DNA of 64,000 nt from Prorocentrum cordatum (lineage: Eukaryota; Sar; Dinophyceae; Prorocentrales; Prorocentraceae): positions 269,198 to 333,197 of the forward strand of contig CAUYUJ010014209.1 in NCBI GenBank assembly GCA_963575745.1, in the 5' to 3' direction. Both the position numbers and the translations under genes were made by a program. This document shows positions 10,236 through 22,262 of this stretch, piece by piece. The notes under the pieces were generated by a model. That model was not told the origin of the DNA, searched no databases, and saw only the letters and a program-made list of their open reading frames with translations. Numbering within the stretch: the stretch's first letter is position 1; the number at the start of each line of letters is the position of its first letter.

Positions 10236-11400
10236 GGGTAACGCATGTTACGCAAACAATGCGGCGCAAACGATGTGGCGCAATCAATTTATGTTCGCAG
10301 TGAGTTGTCAACTCCACTGCTCGCGCAACCATCCCACCCACCAATCCGCAACTACGTTTGCAAAACCCATGCGGCGGTGATTGCGATGAGTATTTGGCGT
10401 TGGTTGGTGCATCTCTGCGGCCGCGCTAGCCCGCGCATGCTCCCGCGCGCAGCGGCCAGCTAGTTTGGCGCGACCGACGCGGCCGCGGTGGCGCTGACCG
10501 CGGGGCGCATCCCAGCGGGCACTTCACTGCGAAGCGGCGACTTGGGCGGGCGCGGTATCAGGATGGCAACGCCAGCACCGGTAGACACGATGATGATAGT
10601 TGGGATGCTGGCGACGATGATGACAGCGGCGACGGCGCGGCCAGTGACGGCGCCGATGCTGATCACGCTGGCGACCAGGACGGCGTCCTCGCGTCGGCGA
10701 TGCAGGTTTCGGAAGGAGTTCGACATGCGCGCGCGGCCGACGCGCGAGAGCGGCCCGCATGGCATTATTTGACACGGATCGCGCCCCCGCCCCCCCCAGC
10801 ACGCGCGAAAGGGCATTCGAATGATTTCGGCATGCGGCGCGAGAGGCCGGCTGGCAGAATTTCATGAAAATGTTGAAAATGGTTTTCGGGAGAACTCGCA
10901 AGAGCACGAGCGCAGGCTTTTTTAAACCTGAACGTTGCGAAACCGCGTGTATTTCTATATGAGTTCGGAACCCTCGGTTTTGAAATCCTTGCGAAACTGA
11001 CGGTTGCTGGTGGATTGCGGCATGCGTGCGCGACGACGCGCGCTTGCACTTCGCCCCTTTTTTGCAAAGGGTTCCTGCGACAGCGCGCGCGCAAGGGCGT
11101 TCGAGCGATTTCGACACGCGCGCGCGCAAAGCCCATGGTGTAGTTGTTTTATGCCAATGTTGACTAGCCTGAGAAATTCGCCAGAGCGCAAGCGCAAGAA
11201 TTGTTTGAAAGTCATTTTGGCAAGGCCGTGTGTGTTTTAGATATTATTTGAACACTCGGTTTTGAAATCCTTACGAAGCCGACAATGTTTGAAGGATTAT
11301 GGCATGCGCGCGACGGCGCGCGCGCGCACGTCGCCCCGTTTCTTGCAAGGGGTTATTGAAAACTGCTGATTTCTGATAAACGAGCTTGTGCATGGTAATT
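10236..11400 (+). repeat. ~1-kb repeat family, copy E (most diverged)
   Basis: After a TGCGGCGCAA spacer the unit starts with GTTGTCAACTCCACTGCTCG and follows the family order to about 11400. It has a 3-base insertion in the core near 10560 and changed GC hairpins near 11020-11045 and 11300-11325. It also contains a second hairpin-bearing 3' segment, as copy C does. Confidence 0.75.
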
Positions 11401-11730
11401 TTTGCTGAGGGTGACGGGGGGCGCCGATACCGGTTCCACCCCTCCTTCTTCCCCTTCGGGGAAGGGTCTACCCCTCCCCCTACCCCTTCCCCATGGACCT
11501 GGACAGAGGGTTCCGCGAGTCTCCCGTGATCGATCTCACCCAAGATGGCCCAAAGATGGCCCCCAAGGCTCCCAAGGGTGCCCCCGGGGGGCCCCAAGAG
11601 GTGGCCAGGAAGCCCCAAGAGGCCCCCAGGCTGCCCCGAAGAGGCTCCCAAGAGACCCCCAAGAGGCCCCAAGAGACCCCCCAGGGGTACCCAAGATGCT
11701 CCAAGATGTCTCGGCGAGAATGCCAAATCA
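11401..11730 (-). repeat. CCTTCCCC tract and GGCCCCAAGA array
   Basis: A pyrimidine-rich stretch with TTCCCCTTCGGGGAAGGG, able to fold, precedes 11540-11730. There AAGAGGCCCCC and CCCAAGA words repeat, which is the complement of the CTTGGGGCC family. Confidence 0.7.
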
Positions 11731-12004
11731 TTGATTTTACGAAGGTTTTATCCACCACATGTTGGCCTGTTTGGGGGGCACTGATTAAGATGACTCCAAA
11801 AGCGCGTGGGAGAGCGCAAAATGACCTCAAAGATGGCTCAAGATCTCCCAAGATGTCTCATAGTGGCTCCCTTTGCGCGCTGCCCACTTCCCGGATCGAA
11901 GCAATTCCTCTGGGCATCGCTTCTGGATGGGCTGGCGGGGACTCGCGAAGCGTCAACAATTCTTCTGTAAGAAAGGGAGAATACATACGCGTGTAAATAT
12001 TGAC
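11731..12004. other. Unique sequence, no gene recognised
   Basis: Lower-repeat sequence between the array and the hairpin element. Short open frames exist on both strands, but no family or motif was recognised. Confidence 0.4.
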
Positions 12005-12044
12005 TAGCACCACGCGCGCGCTTCGCGCGCGCTCAGGTTCTAGC
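12005..12044. repeat. CTAG...GGTTCTAG mini-foldback, copy 1
   Basis: CTAGCACC at the left pairs imperfectly with GGTTCTAG at the right, and the centre GCGCGCGC-TTC-GCGCGCGC is self-complementary. The minus strand reads GCGAAGC at the tip, a sequence known to form an unusually stable DNA mini-hairpin. Copies lie near 46890 and 48445. Confidence 0.75.
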
Positions 12045-12119
12045 GCAGCCTGACAGATTGCGAATGCGAGCTCGGACAGGAGAGGAGCAAGCGGATCGGC
12101 TGGAGCATCATTGGTATCA

Positions 12120-12499
12120 GCTGCAAGGGTCCCCTGGCCTTCCTCGCCCCCCCTCTCCGCCTCCTCTTCCTTCTCCTCGTCTCCGCGTGACCCTGCTCCT
12201 GCCCCTGCGTTCCCACGATGTACCCCCTTCTCCTCGGCCCCCCCCTCGCCCCGTCCGCTCTTGCTGCTCACGTCCTGCCAGTCCTCTTTCTCATCTTCCT
12301 CTTCCTCCTCCTCCCCCTCCTCCTCCTCCTCCTCCTCCTCCTCCCCCCCTCCACCTCCTCTTCCTCCATCTGCAGGTCCCCCATCGTCCTCCTTCCATCT
12401 CTCCCGTCTGCCCCTACTCTCCTGCCACCCCCCGTTCCCCTCATCCTCGCCCTCTTCTCCGCGTTCTCCCCCTGCCGCGTCTCGAGAAGGAGGAGAAGA

Positions 12500-12532
<33 letters not shown>

Positions 12533-12720
12533 GGAGGAGGAGGGGAGGAGGCGGAGGAGGAGGAGGAGGGAGTGGGAGGAGGCGGAGGAGGAGGAGGAGG
12601 AGGAGGAGCATAAGGAGGAGGGCGTGAAGGAGGAGGGGTAGAAGGAGGAGGAGGAGGAGGAGGAAGAGGAGGAGGAGGGGGAGGAGGAGGACGAGGACGA
12701 GGAGGAGGGGCCTGGCCGAG
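12120..12720. repeat. CT-rich block switching to GA-rich block
   Basis: From 12160 to 12480 the plus strand is rich in CTC/CCT; from 12490 to 12715 it is rich in GGA/GAG. The switch has the opposite polarity to the one at 3090. Confidence 0.85.
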
Positions 12721-13610
12721 CCCCCAACGGGGCGGTGACCACACCGCCCGGCGATGCAGTGGGGATGCGGGGCAGCCGCACGGATTCGGGACGCGGGGCG
12801 TTCTCCGAGAATGTCCGGGGCAGCCGGGGCCCCCGGGAACTCAAAACGGCACGCTGACGGACCCTGCTGTCAGGTCTTTGCGGATTTCGAAGCCACCGCA
12901 ACGTCTGTCACCGCGCAGCTTTGGGATCACCGATCAGCTCGCGCAGCGGTCTTCCCTGGCGCCCCCCAGCGTCGGGAGGAGCCAACGTAAGCATCGAAGA
13001 ACGGCGCCCGGCGGCGGGGCCAGAGCCGACCGCGCGAAGCACATCTCGGAACCGCGCCTTTCCCGATCCCCCTTTTCTCGATTCTTGCCAGAACTCGTGC
13101 CATCGCCAACGTGTGCTTGTCCGCCAGGGCCCCTCAGTGCGATGCAGGCAGCGTAACGAGGGCCGATACAGGCTGCGCGCTATCGGTGGAGCTGAGCGGG
13201 GTAAGCACACACTGATCTACGCAGCGCACACCCTATGAGCATCGGCTTTCGTCCGGCCCGACATTGGGAGGCACCACCCCCCACGCGCGGCGCAAAAGAA
13301 GAACACCGCTGCGCCCCAGCGGCCACCGCGTGGCGCAGAGAGAACACAGGAGGAGGCGGACATTCCCAACCTCCGCCGCCTCGGCCCCGGCCAGAGGGTC
13401 GTGCCGCGGCGGACCGCCGCCCGCCGCTGCTGCTGGCTACGCTGGCGCCGCCGCCGCCGTCGGCGTCGACGTCTGGCTCGGGCCCCAGGGATGGCGCCCC
13501 GTGGAGGCCCTGGGAGAGCCCCGAAGAGGCCCCGGGGGAGCACCAGCAGGCTCCGCTTGGAGGCCCAGTAGCGCGACACACGCGGAGGCCCTGGGAAACG
13601 GCCGTCGTTG
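12721..13610. other. GC-rich sequence, no gene recognised
   Basis: Several overlapping open frames exist on both strands, but none shows a domain, a consistent codon bias or a start context that would prefer it. Short repeats of CGGCG and CCGCCG are frequent. Confidence 0.4.
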
Positions 13611-13639
13611 TTTTCACGGTTCTCGTCCTCGTCGTCGTC

Positions 13640-14580
13640 GTCGCCGTCGTCGTTGTCTGTCGTCGGAGGCCGTCCGGGTCCATTTTCGGGCTCTTGGTGG
13701 CGTTTCGGGTGCGTCTCGGGGCTTTCTTGGGACCCGCTGGCGGCCTGGAGAGCCGTCTCGGGACTCTCTGGGGCCGTCCTGGACAGCTCTTGGATTGTCT
13801 GGGGGACCCTTGGGCCGTCATGGGGGCCTCTTGAGGGCGTCTTGGGGGTGTCTTGGGCGGTCTCGGGGCGGTCTTGTGTGTTTCGGGGGCCGCCATGGAG
13901 CGTCGGGAAGCGAAAACGTCGGGCATGTCAAAAATGTACGATTTCCCACGGGAAATTCAACAATTTAAGCCTCTCGGGGCTCTCTTGGGAAGGCTCTTGG
14001 GGCTGCCTTGGGCGGTCTTGGGGGCCTCTGGGGCAATCTTGGGGCCATCTTGGGCGTACGGGTGCCCTCGGGGCCTGTCTTGGAGCGCTCTTGGGGCACT
14101 CTGGGGCCGTCTTGGTTGCTCCAGGGGGGCTCCGGGGCCTCCCATCGGGGCCTCTTGAGGGCGTCTTGGGGGGCTCTTGGGCGGTCTCAGGGCGGTCTTG
14201 TGAGTTTCGGGGGCCGCCGTGGAGCGTCGGGAAGCGAAAACGTCGTGCATGTCAAAAATGTACGCTTTCCCATAGGAAACTCAACAATTTAAGCCTCTCG
14301 GGGACCTCTTGGGAAGGCTCTTGGGGCTGCCTTGGGCGGTCTGGGGGGCCTCTGGGGCAATCTTGGGCCATCTTGGGCGTACGGGTGCCCTCGGGGCCTG
14401 TCTTGAGCGCTCTTGGGGCACTCTGGGGCCGTCTTGGTTGCTCCAGGGGGGCTCCGGGGCCTCCCATCGGGGCCTCTTGAGGGCGTCTTAGGGGGGCTCT
14501 TGGGCGGTCTCAGGGCGGTCTTTTGTGCTTCGGGGGCCGCCGTGGAGCGTCGGGAAGCGAAAAAGTCGCGCATGTCAAAA
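13640..14580 (+). repeat. Tandem repeat of ~323 bp, about 2.9 copies
   Basis: GGCCTCTTGAGGGCGTCTT occurs at about 13825, 14149 and 14471, spaced 324 and 322. Each unit carries a CTTGGGGCC-type stretch plus a fixed island with GGAGCGTCGGGAAGCGAAAA, CATGTCAAAAAT and GGAAA(T/C)TCAAC(A)ATTTAAGCC. The third unit is cut inside the island at about 14582. Confidence 0.9.
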
Positions 14581-14696
14581 ATTATCCCAGTGCGACCCTA
14601 CCTAGGAGTTGGAACCTCTAGGAAAGCAACATTAGTAGGAGCGGTAAACGCCGTCCTCCTCCTTCTCCTCATCGTCGTAGTTGTAGCAGTAGCGGC

Positions 14697-15120
<424 letters not shown>

Positions 15121-15299
15121 AGCGCCAGAACCACCGACGCTATGTGCCGGGTCGGCGGTTCATGTGTCGGGTGTCATGTCTCCCGGCCGGTGCTATGTCC
15201 GAAACCTTCGTGAATCCTAAGGGCTCCAGCTGCCCCACTAAGGGCTCAAGATGGCCCACAGACGGACAACATGCATGGAACATACGTGCGCACACACAC

Positions 15300-15560
15300 A
15301 CATATAAGTATATATATATATATATATAGCAGCAGCAATAGTGGATGCTGTGCTGCGCTATGCTATGCTATGCTATGCTATGCTCTGCTCTGCTCTGCTC
15401 TGCTCTGCTCTGCTATGCTATGCTATGCTATGTTATGCTGCGCAATGCTATGCTGGGCTAGGCTAGGCTAGGCTATGCTATGCTATGCTATGCTAAGCTA
15501 TGCTATGCTATGCTATGCTATGCTGTGCTATGCTATGCTTTTGCTTTGCCTTCGCTTTTG
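15300..15560. repeat. TA and TATGC pentanucleotide repeats
   Basis: A short TATA run is followed by TATGC, TCTGC and TAGGC pentamers (15350-15540). This grades into TTTTGC(T/C) words up to about 15660. Confidence 0.9.
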
Positions 15561-15756
15561 CCGTCACTTTTGCCTTTGCTTTTGCTTTTGCTTGGCACCC
15601 AGGGAGCGCAACTGGGGGAACCGCGCGTTTGCTTTTACCTTTGCTGTTGCTTTTGCTTGGCTCCCAGGGGACCGGGGGAACCGCCCGGGGCGGGTTACAC
15701 TGCCCGGCCCCTTTAAGCCAAGACAGTAAGAACCCTTCTAGGCAGAGCCTAGGTAG

Positions 15757-15957
15757 GGAATATACGCTTTCCCACAGGAAATTCAACTATTTAAGCCTCT
15801 CGGGGCTCTCTTTGGAAGGCTCTTGGGGCTGCCTTGGGCGGTCTGGGGGGCCTCTGGGGCAATCTTGGGACCATCTTGGGCGTACGGGTGCCCTCGGGGC
15901 CTGTCTTGGTCCGGGGCCCCCCGTCCCCCCATGGAGGGTCCGCGGCTCAGCCCCCCA
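15757..15957 (+). repeat. Continuation of the 323-bp unit after the insertion
   Basis: TACGCTTTCCCACAGGAAAT and the following CTTGGGGCTGCCTTGGGCGG sequence match units two and three. This fragment identifies the split of the third unit. Confidence 0.85.
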
Positions 15958-16700
15958 GGGATATATATATATATATATATATATACATACACACACATAC
16001 ATACGTACATACATGCATGCATACATCTACATATACATTTGCACAGACATTGACCTATACATATACATAAACATATACAAATAGCTGTACATATACAAAT
16101 ACAACCATCTATGCACATGCATATTCATATACATGTACATACACATATAAATACATATGGACATACATATATACTATACAAGTACGGAAACAAATGCATG
16201 TATCTACACACACCTTTACAAATACACGTACGCATGCACACACATGCACCTATACATATACATAGTAACATACAGATGCCTGTACATATACCTATACATA
16301 TACATATACATGCACATAAACACATACGTATACATATGCACAGACATGTACATGCATATATTCATAAACATATGCATATATCGATACCTATACAAATACA
16401 AACATGTATAAACGTATACATATACATAAACATAATCATGCACATCTACAAGTACGTATACATATATCTATATATTTACAATTACACATGCATATACACA
16501 GGCATATGCATATACATAGATATATATACATACATTTACAGCTGAAAATACATACATCTGTACATATACATATACATATACATATACACTTCAATGTGCA
16601 TATACACATAAGTATACATACACATATGCATACACATAGACAACTACATATACATACGCATATGCATATCATATACATATGTATATACAGATGCATGGTG
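15958..16700. repeat. TATACA / CATATA microsatellite, ~740 bp
   Basis: Starts as pure TA and becomes a patchwork of ACATATAC and GCATATAC words. It gives long Tyr/Ile/His frames on both strands, none of which is a gene. Confidence 0.95.
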
Positions 16701-16849
16701 TAAGCTACCTGGTGCAGCATATGTCGTGAAATATATGTAGCGCAATGCAAATCAATGAACAATGAAAAGCAAGGCAACGCAATGCGATTGCAATGCAATT
16801 CAATCCGATTGCAACGCAATACGATTGCAATGCAACGGAGAGGGGGTCG
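16701..16849. repeat. ATTGCAATGCAA spacer
   Basis: GTGTAAGC, GTGCAGCA and repeated GCAATGCAATTC / CGATTGCAA words occur here. The second half resembles 2000-2050, which also precedes a GGCGAC minisatellite. Confidence 0.55.
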
Positions 16850-17085
16850 GCGTAACCAGGCGGCGGCGACGGGCGGCGACGAGGCGGCGACGAGGCGGCA
16901 GCGGGCGGCGACGGGGCGGCCAGACAGACCAGGCCCAGGCGACGGGCGGCGACGCGGCGGCTACAAAGCAGCGACGGGGCGACCAGACTGGCAACCAGGC
17001 CCAGGCGACAGGCGGCGACGAGGCGGCGACGAGGCGGCGACGGACGGCTTCAAGCCGGCCAGACCGACAACCAGGCTCAGTTTCT
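16850..17085. repeat. GGCGACGGG minisatellite, locus 2
   Basis: Units of GGCGGCGACG(A/G)G alternate with CCAGAC...CAGGCCCAGGCGAC segments, as at 2051-2330. The flanking ATTGCAA spacer is shared too, so spacer and array moved or duplicated together (inference). Confidence 0.75.
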
Positions 17086-17099
17086 TAAAAACGAATCAG

Positions 17100-17400
17100 A
17101 AATCCATAAGCGCAAGAAATGCTCTGGTACTCTGTATATCTGTATATACATATATGTATATACATATATGTATGTATATATATATATACATATATATATA
17201 TACATACAACTGAACATACATATACACGCAGCTGAATGACAAGAAACGTGCACATGCAGGCGTCAAGAGACCTCTGGGGAGCCGCAAAAAGCCTCTGAAA
17301 GGCCAACAAGAGGCTTCAAACAGGCCTGAAACAGGCATCCAAGAGGCCTTCCGAGAAGCCCAAAGAGGCCTCTTGTCCATGACCCAGGCGCGTTTGGCGG
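17100..17400. repeat. TA repeat, then CAAGAGGCCTC array
   Basis: TATATG and TACATA repeats cover about 17130-17225. From 17262 the words CAAGAGGCCTC and CAAGAGGCTTC repeat, a minus-orientation form of the CTTGGGGCC family. Confidence 0.75.
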
Positions 17401-18000
17401 ATACGCCGAAGACCACCAGATGGTGATGGTGACTGCGCCTGTGATAGGACTGCTGACTGTCTGCGCTGACGGAAATGGTGGTCACATAACAGCTGTGACG
17501 ACTGTGGCAGTGATCGCGTAGCTGGCTTAGCAATGGTGGTTGTGACGGTGAAGACGGCCGTAGTGCTGACGCCGAGGAGGCCGTCGATGACTCTCCTTTC
17601 CTGCCAAGCATCTGCGCACTTTTGCGCGCGCGCACCAGTGATGAGGCGTACTCTTTCAGAGCGCCGTTGCAGTGAATCAGCGGTGAGGACAGCCCTCCAC
17701 GTCGCAGGAGTGTCCTGGGCAAGAGGGTGAAACCCATTGGATCAGTGGGGAACCCAAACAAAAAGACAAAGCACCTCTCCCTAAGACGAGGCTAGGACAG
17801 GGACGAAGTCGGACAAGAATGCATCGAGGATCTCTGAGATCCGGCGGTTCCAGAAGACGTATCGGGCGCAGCGGCCTTCTCAGAGCGTTCCAAGAAGCTC
17901 TGAGAGCGCTCTGGATCGCTCAGGAACGACTGCATCCCTACCCTAGCCCCGCGCAACATGCACCTCGACACCACCCTGCAAAACAAAAAAAACCTGGCAA
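17401..18000. other. Unique sequence, no gene recognised
   Basis: Moderately GC-rich sequence with open frames on both strands (for example minus 17096-17761). It shows no recognisable domain. Confidence 0.4.
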
Positions 18001-18900
18001 GGGACCCAACCATATGCAGCTGCAAGTACCGCAGTTGGGAGTATCGTCTTCGATGGAGCCCCCGATTGGGCCACGAAACGTGTGAGGGATGTGCCAAAAT
18101 CGGGCGGCGCCGCCATCCACGAAACGCGTGAGGGGTCTGCCAAAATCGGACGGCGCCGCCATGCGAACCCTGCCACTGGGGCCTTCGGTGGACCTCCCTA
18201 TGGGGACATGAAACGTGGGAGGGGTGTGCAAACATGGGGCGGCGCCGCAATGCGAACCCTGCCACTGGGACCTTCGGTGGAGCTCCCTATGGGGCCACGA
18301 AACGTCTGAGGGATGTGCCAAAATCGGCGGCCGCGCCATGCGAACCCTGCCGCTGGGGCCTTCGGTGGACCTCCCTATGGGGCCACGAAACGTCTGAGGG
18401 ATGTGCCAAACTCGGCGGCCGCGCCATGCGAACCCTGCCGCTGGGGCCTTCAGTAAACCTCCCAATGGGGCCACGAAACGTGTGAGGGGTGTGCCAAAAT
18501 CGGGCGGCGCCGCCATGCGAACTCTGTCCCTGAGGCCTTCAGTGGAGCTCCCTATGGGGCCACGAAGCGTGTGAGGGGTGTGCAAAAATCGGGCGGCGCC
18601 GCCATGCGAACCCTGCCGCTGGGGCCTTCGGTGGACCTCCCAATGGGGCCACGAAGCGTGGTGAGGGGTGTGTCAAACATGGGGCGGCGCCGCCATGCGA
18701 ACCCTGCCGCTGGGGCCTTCGGTGGAGCTCCCCATGGGGCCACGAAACCACGTGCGAGGGGTGCCACAACATCGGGCAGCGCAGCCGTGCGAAGCCGGGG
18801 CCTTCGGCGGAGCTTCCCACGGGGCCGCGAACCGTGTGAGGCATGTGCCAGGATCGGGCGGCGCCGCCGTGCGAACCCTGCCACCGGAGCCTTCGGTGGA
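18001..18900 (+). repeat. 88/89-bp minisatellite array, locus 1
   Basis: GGGCCACGAAACGT-type words recur at about 18202, 18291, 18379, 18467, 18556, 18644 and 18733, alternating 88 and 89 apart. Each unit holds GTGTGCCAAAATCGGGCGGC, GCGAACCCTGCC and GGGGCCTTCGGTGGA. A leader with GGACCCAAC, CATATGCAG and GCAAGTACC starts 66 bases before the first unit. The array runs into the N gap. Because the unit is not a multiple of three, translations cycle through frames and are not protein. Confidence 0.9.
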
Positions 18901-19000
18901 NNNNNNNNNNNNNNNNNNNNNNNNNNNNNNNNNNNNNNNNNNNNNNNNNNNNNNNNNNNNNNNNNNNNNNNNNNNNNNNNNNNNNNNNNNNNNNNNNNNN
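18901..19000. other. Assembly gap (100 N)
   Basis: Exactly 100 unknown bases between the 88-bp array and a CCT microsatellite. The true distance is unknown, and both flanks are repeats likely to stop assembly. Confidence 1.
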
Positions 19001-19434
19001 CCTCCTCCTCCTCCCCCTCCCCCTCCTCCTCCCCCTCTTCCTCCTCCTCCTCCTCCTCCTCCTCCTCCTCCTCCTCCTGCCTCCGCCTCCTCCTCCTCCG
19101 CCTCCTCCTCCTCTTCTCTTCCTCCTCCTCCTCCTCCTCGGCATCCTCCTCATTTTCCTTTTTCCTCCTCCTCCTCCTCCTCCTCATCATCCTCCTCCTC
19201 CTCCTCCTCGTCCTCCTCCTCCTCCTCCTCCTCCTATCCCTCCTTCTCCTCCTCCGCCGCTTCCCCCGCCGCGTCCTCCGCGTCCTCCGCCTCATCCGCC
19301 CCCTCCGCTTCCTCCGCCTCCTCCGTCCGCGTCCGCCACAGACTCCGCCACCGACTCCGCCACCGACTCCGCCTCCGCCTCCGCCTCCGCTTCCGCCTCC
19401 TCGTCCTCCTTTTTTGCCTTGGACATCCCGCCAC
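19001..19434. repeat. CCT / CGCCTC microsatellite
   Basis: CCTCCT repeats to about 19250, then CCGCCTCCG variants to about 19410. No gene. Confidence 0.95.
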
Positions 19435-19620
19435 AACAACACTCGCAGAGCGAAGGAGGCACGGCACCACGTTGGGGCCACGGGAAGCGGACAGCCAGAT
19501 GCATATGATCCAACATCCACCCTGGAACAACATGTGATGTGCGCATCGGCCTCCGACAGGCCCCGCACTGCACACCAGAAAGTAAATGGTACAAAAGCTC
19601 GTGAAACAATCTCCAGATGA
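19435..19620 (-). other. Probable 3' flank of the LINE-like element
   Basis: Unique sequence directly downstream (minus strand) of the LINE-like ORF stop at 19621. No A-rich tail is visible. Assignment as the element's 3' untranslated part is inference from position only. Confidence 0.3.
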
Positions 19621-20184
19621 TTAGTGGTGCGGGTGCTCGTCTCTGAAGAGCGACCCCCAGCCTTCCGTGACCTTGGCCCCAGGCGACGAGAACGGGGAGA
19701 TGAGCCCCAGCGGGCCCCTGGGCCACGGAAGGCGACCGTTTTTAAGCATCCGCACCTGCTTCTTCTTAATATTGACACATCCGCTAGTCAGGTCCCTCGG
19801 GTGGCGGCCTGACGTGTAACTCCCACACACGTTGCAAAAAAGGATCCCCTGCCCCGTGGCAAGGACCCTGGCCACACGGAAGGAATGGGGAGGGGAAGGG
19901 GGAGTAAGCGGGCAAAGGAGGGAGCGAAGGGCAGGGGCGAGGGGGCCACAAGCCGAGCTCCCGGCCGCTGTCACAGTACGAAAAGTCCTGGCGCACTCGA
20001 AGCATTGCCAGGCGATGCCCATCCATCTGACTTTATGGGCGAGATAAACATGTCTCAGCTTTGCAGGCCTGGCTCTGGGAGCTCTGCCTAACTCGCCGAA
20101 TAGTTCTCGAGCAGACGGCCACTCTTCCAGAACAGCCGCCGCGAAGTCTGCGACTTGGCTGCATTTCAAAAGTTGGGCGGCGAT
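19621..20184 (-). pseudogene. LINE-like ORF, C-terminal zinc-ribbon-like part (frameshifted)
   Basis: This minus frame continues the RNase H ORF (20166-21833) after a phase change. Reading back from its start gives QLLKCSQVADFAAAVLEEW. Two CxxC pairs follow, WQCFECARTF and LFCNVCGSYTSGRHP, ending in a cysteine near GC. Such a terminal cysteine-rich segment after RNase H is plausible for this retroelement type (family knowledge from memory, not checked). The frame ends with TAA at 19621. The phase change lies in a run of five C at about 20181-20185: one more C would join the two frames. It could equally be a sequence error in the run. Confidence 0.55.
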
Positions 20185-21890
20185 GGTGGCAACATCTTGG
20201 GGGACCTATAAAAACCCGCCGCCTCTTTAGCATACACGTCGGCCCAATTATTGCCACGTGTTTTCCACCTGGGCTGGGCCTCGGAGTCTCCCTTTAAATG
20301 GGCCTTGACTTTGTGAATTATCCAGGCCCGTGGGGCCATACTCTTTATCCTGCGCCATTGACCGCTCTGGACAGTTTTGCCTCTGGAGGCCTTCTTCAAA
20401 TCCTTGGAGCCCCATTTCAGCGCAGAGCAATCGACGAACACGTCCAAAACAGCCTTTTCCTCCAGGCGGGGGTTTTGGTCCTGGTGCTCGATCATGTGCA
20501 TCAAGCCGTGGTGTTCAGCAAGCACTGCTGTTTCGGGAAGCCCGCGAGGTATGGGCCCCATCATCCCCCTGAGCAGATTCCCGTCACCGTCAACTTCCAC
20601 GGCAGCCCAGACCCCACGAGCTCCCACATCCGTTTTCGGATCCCAGACAGAGGCGTCCGACAAATCCTTGGCGTTGTGCGGGGGCAGAAACGGGTCCGTC
20701 GGCCCCTCCTGGTCGAAATACCTGACAAAGTCTTCGACCTGGGCCTCTAACTCGATCTCGGGCACAGGGATCCACAGCGAGCAATATAGCGGGTCCTGCT
20801 CTCCCGCTGCCAGCGCCCCGTCAAGGAGGTCCTGATCCTGCGCGAGCCTGACAGATGCCCCCTTGGGACACTTCCAAATCCTGTGCCACAGCGAATCAAT
20901 GGTTGGGAAAAACTTACAATACGGGGTGATATCATACCCCCAGCTGTGGAGCGACGCAGCAGTGGTATACGCGCGACAGAAAATCGTCCTGAGAAACTGT
21001 TTCCTGGTAAAACTGCAGCCCTTACTCCTGAGCTTTGACCTGATGGGCTGGGTCCAGAGTCCTCTCTCCTGAATTTCAAGCACCCCTGGATGGTCCCAGT
21101 CCTGCGTAAGCTTGTCGACGCTGGCCTTGAGATACTTCCGCTGGATATTCTGATTGAAACTCCTTTTCACCAGCTCTGGCGGGGAGTCCGTCAGGCCGAC
21201 GGGGATGCCACTGACTGAGGTGAACCTGGCCTGGTTGACAAACGTCCATCCAGCTTCCGTTCCCCATGACAGAGCATCAAGGATAGGATGCGTGCCTCTT
21301 CGGCGCCAGCCAAGACTCGGAGGTGTGCTGACCAGCGCCTGCAAGCACGCGTGAAAAGCCTTGGTGAGAGCCCCTGCACAGAGGCCAGCTGGCGCCCGCA
21401 AATGCGGGCCCGTGGCCTCCCACCATTCTCGAGCATATCTGACAACAATGTCTCCTGCATGGCTCAGCGGGTCCTTCGAGGTCTCCGTGGCCCAGATGAG
21501 GTCGATGGGGGCCCCAGGGCACCAGATACCGAACGCCTTAGCCCCCATGATTCTGAGCTTATGGATTTCTTTAGGACATAAACCAACCACATCGCTGCCA
21601 TACGTCATACTCGGTTTTTGGCCCACAAAGAATAGTTTAGCCTTGGCCCCAGGCTTCCCCCTGAGGTTCCTGATCTTGGGCATCCTGCGGAGCGCTTTGG
21701 ACCAACGGCTTCGTTTTTTGGCCAGGTCGGGGGCCTTCTTGGAGCAACAGCGGGGGCCTTTCTTAGTGTGGACCTTGTTGGGGACCCTCGAGCACTTGTT
21801 ACCTATGGAGAAGTCCACCCCCAAGTTCACCACCTCCCCCGTCAGCGTGTGCGCGTACTGGCCAAAGCACTGCTGGCATCATCATCAACA
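20166..21890 (-). pseudogene. 5'-truncated LINE-like ORF: post-RT region plus RNase H
   Basis: About 555 codons from the first marked start at 21833, open upstream to about 21890 (HTLTGEVVNLGVDFS) where a CAT microsatellite begins. No reverse-transcriptase catalytic core is present, so this is a 5'-truncated copy. The last 170 residues fit a type I RNase H. The four acidic positions appear as the D of SDASVW, the E of AEHHGLM, the D of FVDCSALKW and the D of NNWADVYAKEAA, with HKVKAHLKG before the last. The preceding part has a YGSDVVGLCPKEIHKLR segment typical of sequence following the RT thumb. Function would be removal of RNA from hybrids during target-primed insertion. The ORF closes at 20166 by a one-base shift. 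Confidence 0.75.

Positions 21891-22262
<372 letters not shown>

Noticed and set aside
5095-10772. 69-70 codon ORF kept in four copies of the ~1-kb repeat (MALTxRHI...TASSRR)
   Set aside because: Substitutions between copies A and B fall mainly on first and second codon positions, and the reverse strand is open as well. I treat it as repeat sequence, not a gene family.
15241-15265. GGGCTCAAGATGGCC as a relic of a dinoflagellate spliced leader
   Set aside because: Only the last few bases agree with the leader, and CAAGATGGCC is a common word of the GGCCCCAAGA arrays.
17938-18585. 215-codon minus frame in the 88-bp array resembling a repeat protein
   Set aside because: The unit alternates 88 and 89 bp, so the peptide changes frame each unit; the repeat is in DNA, not in protein.
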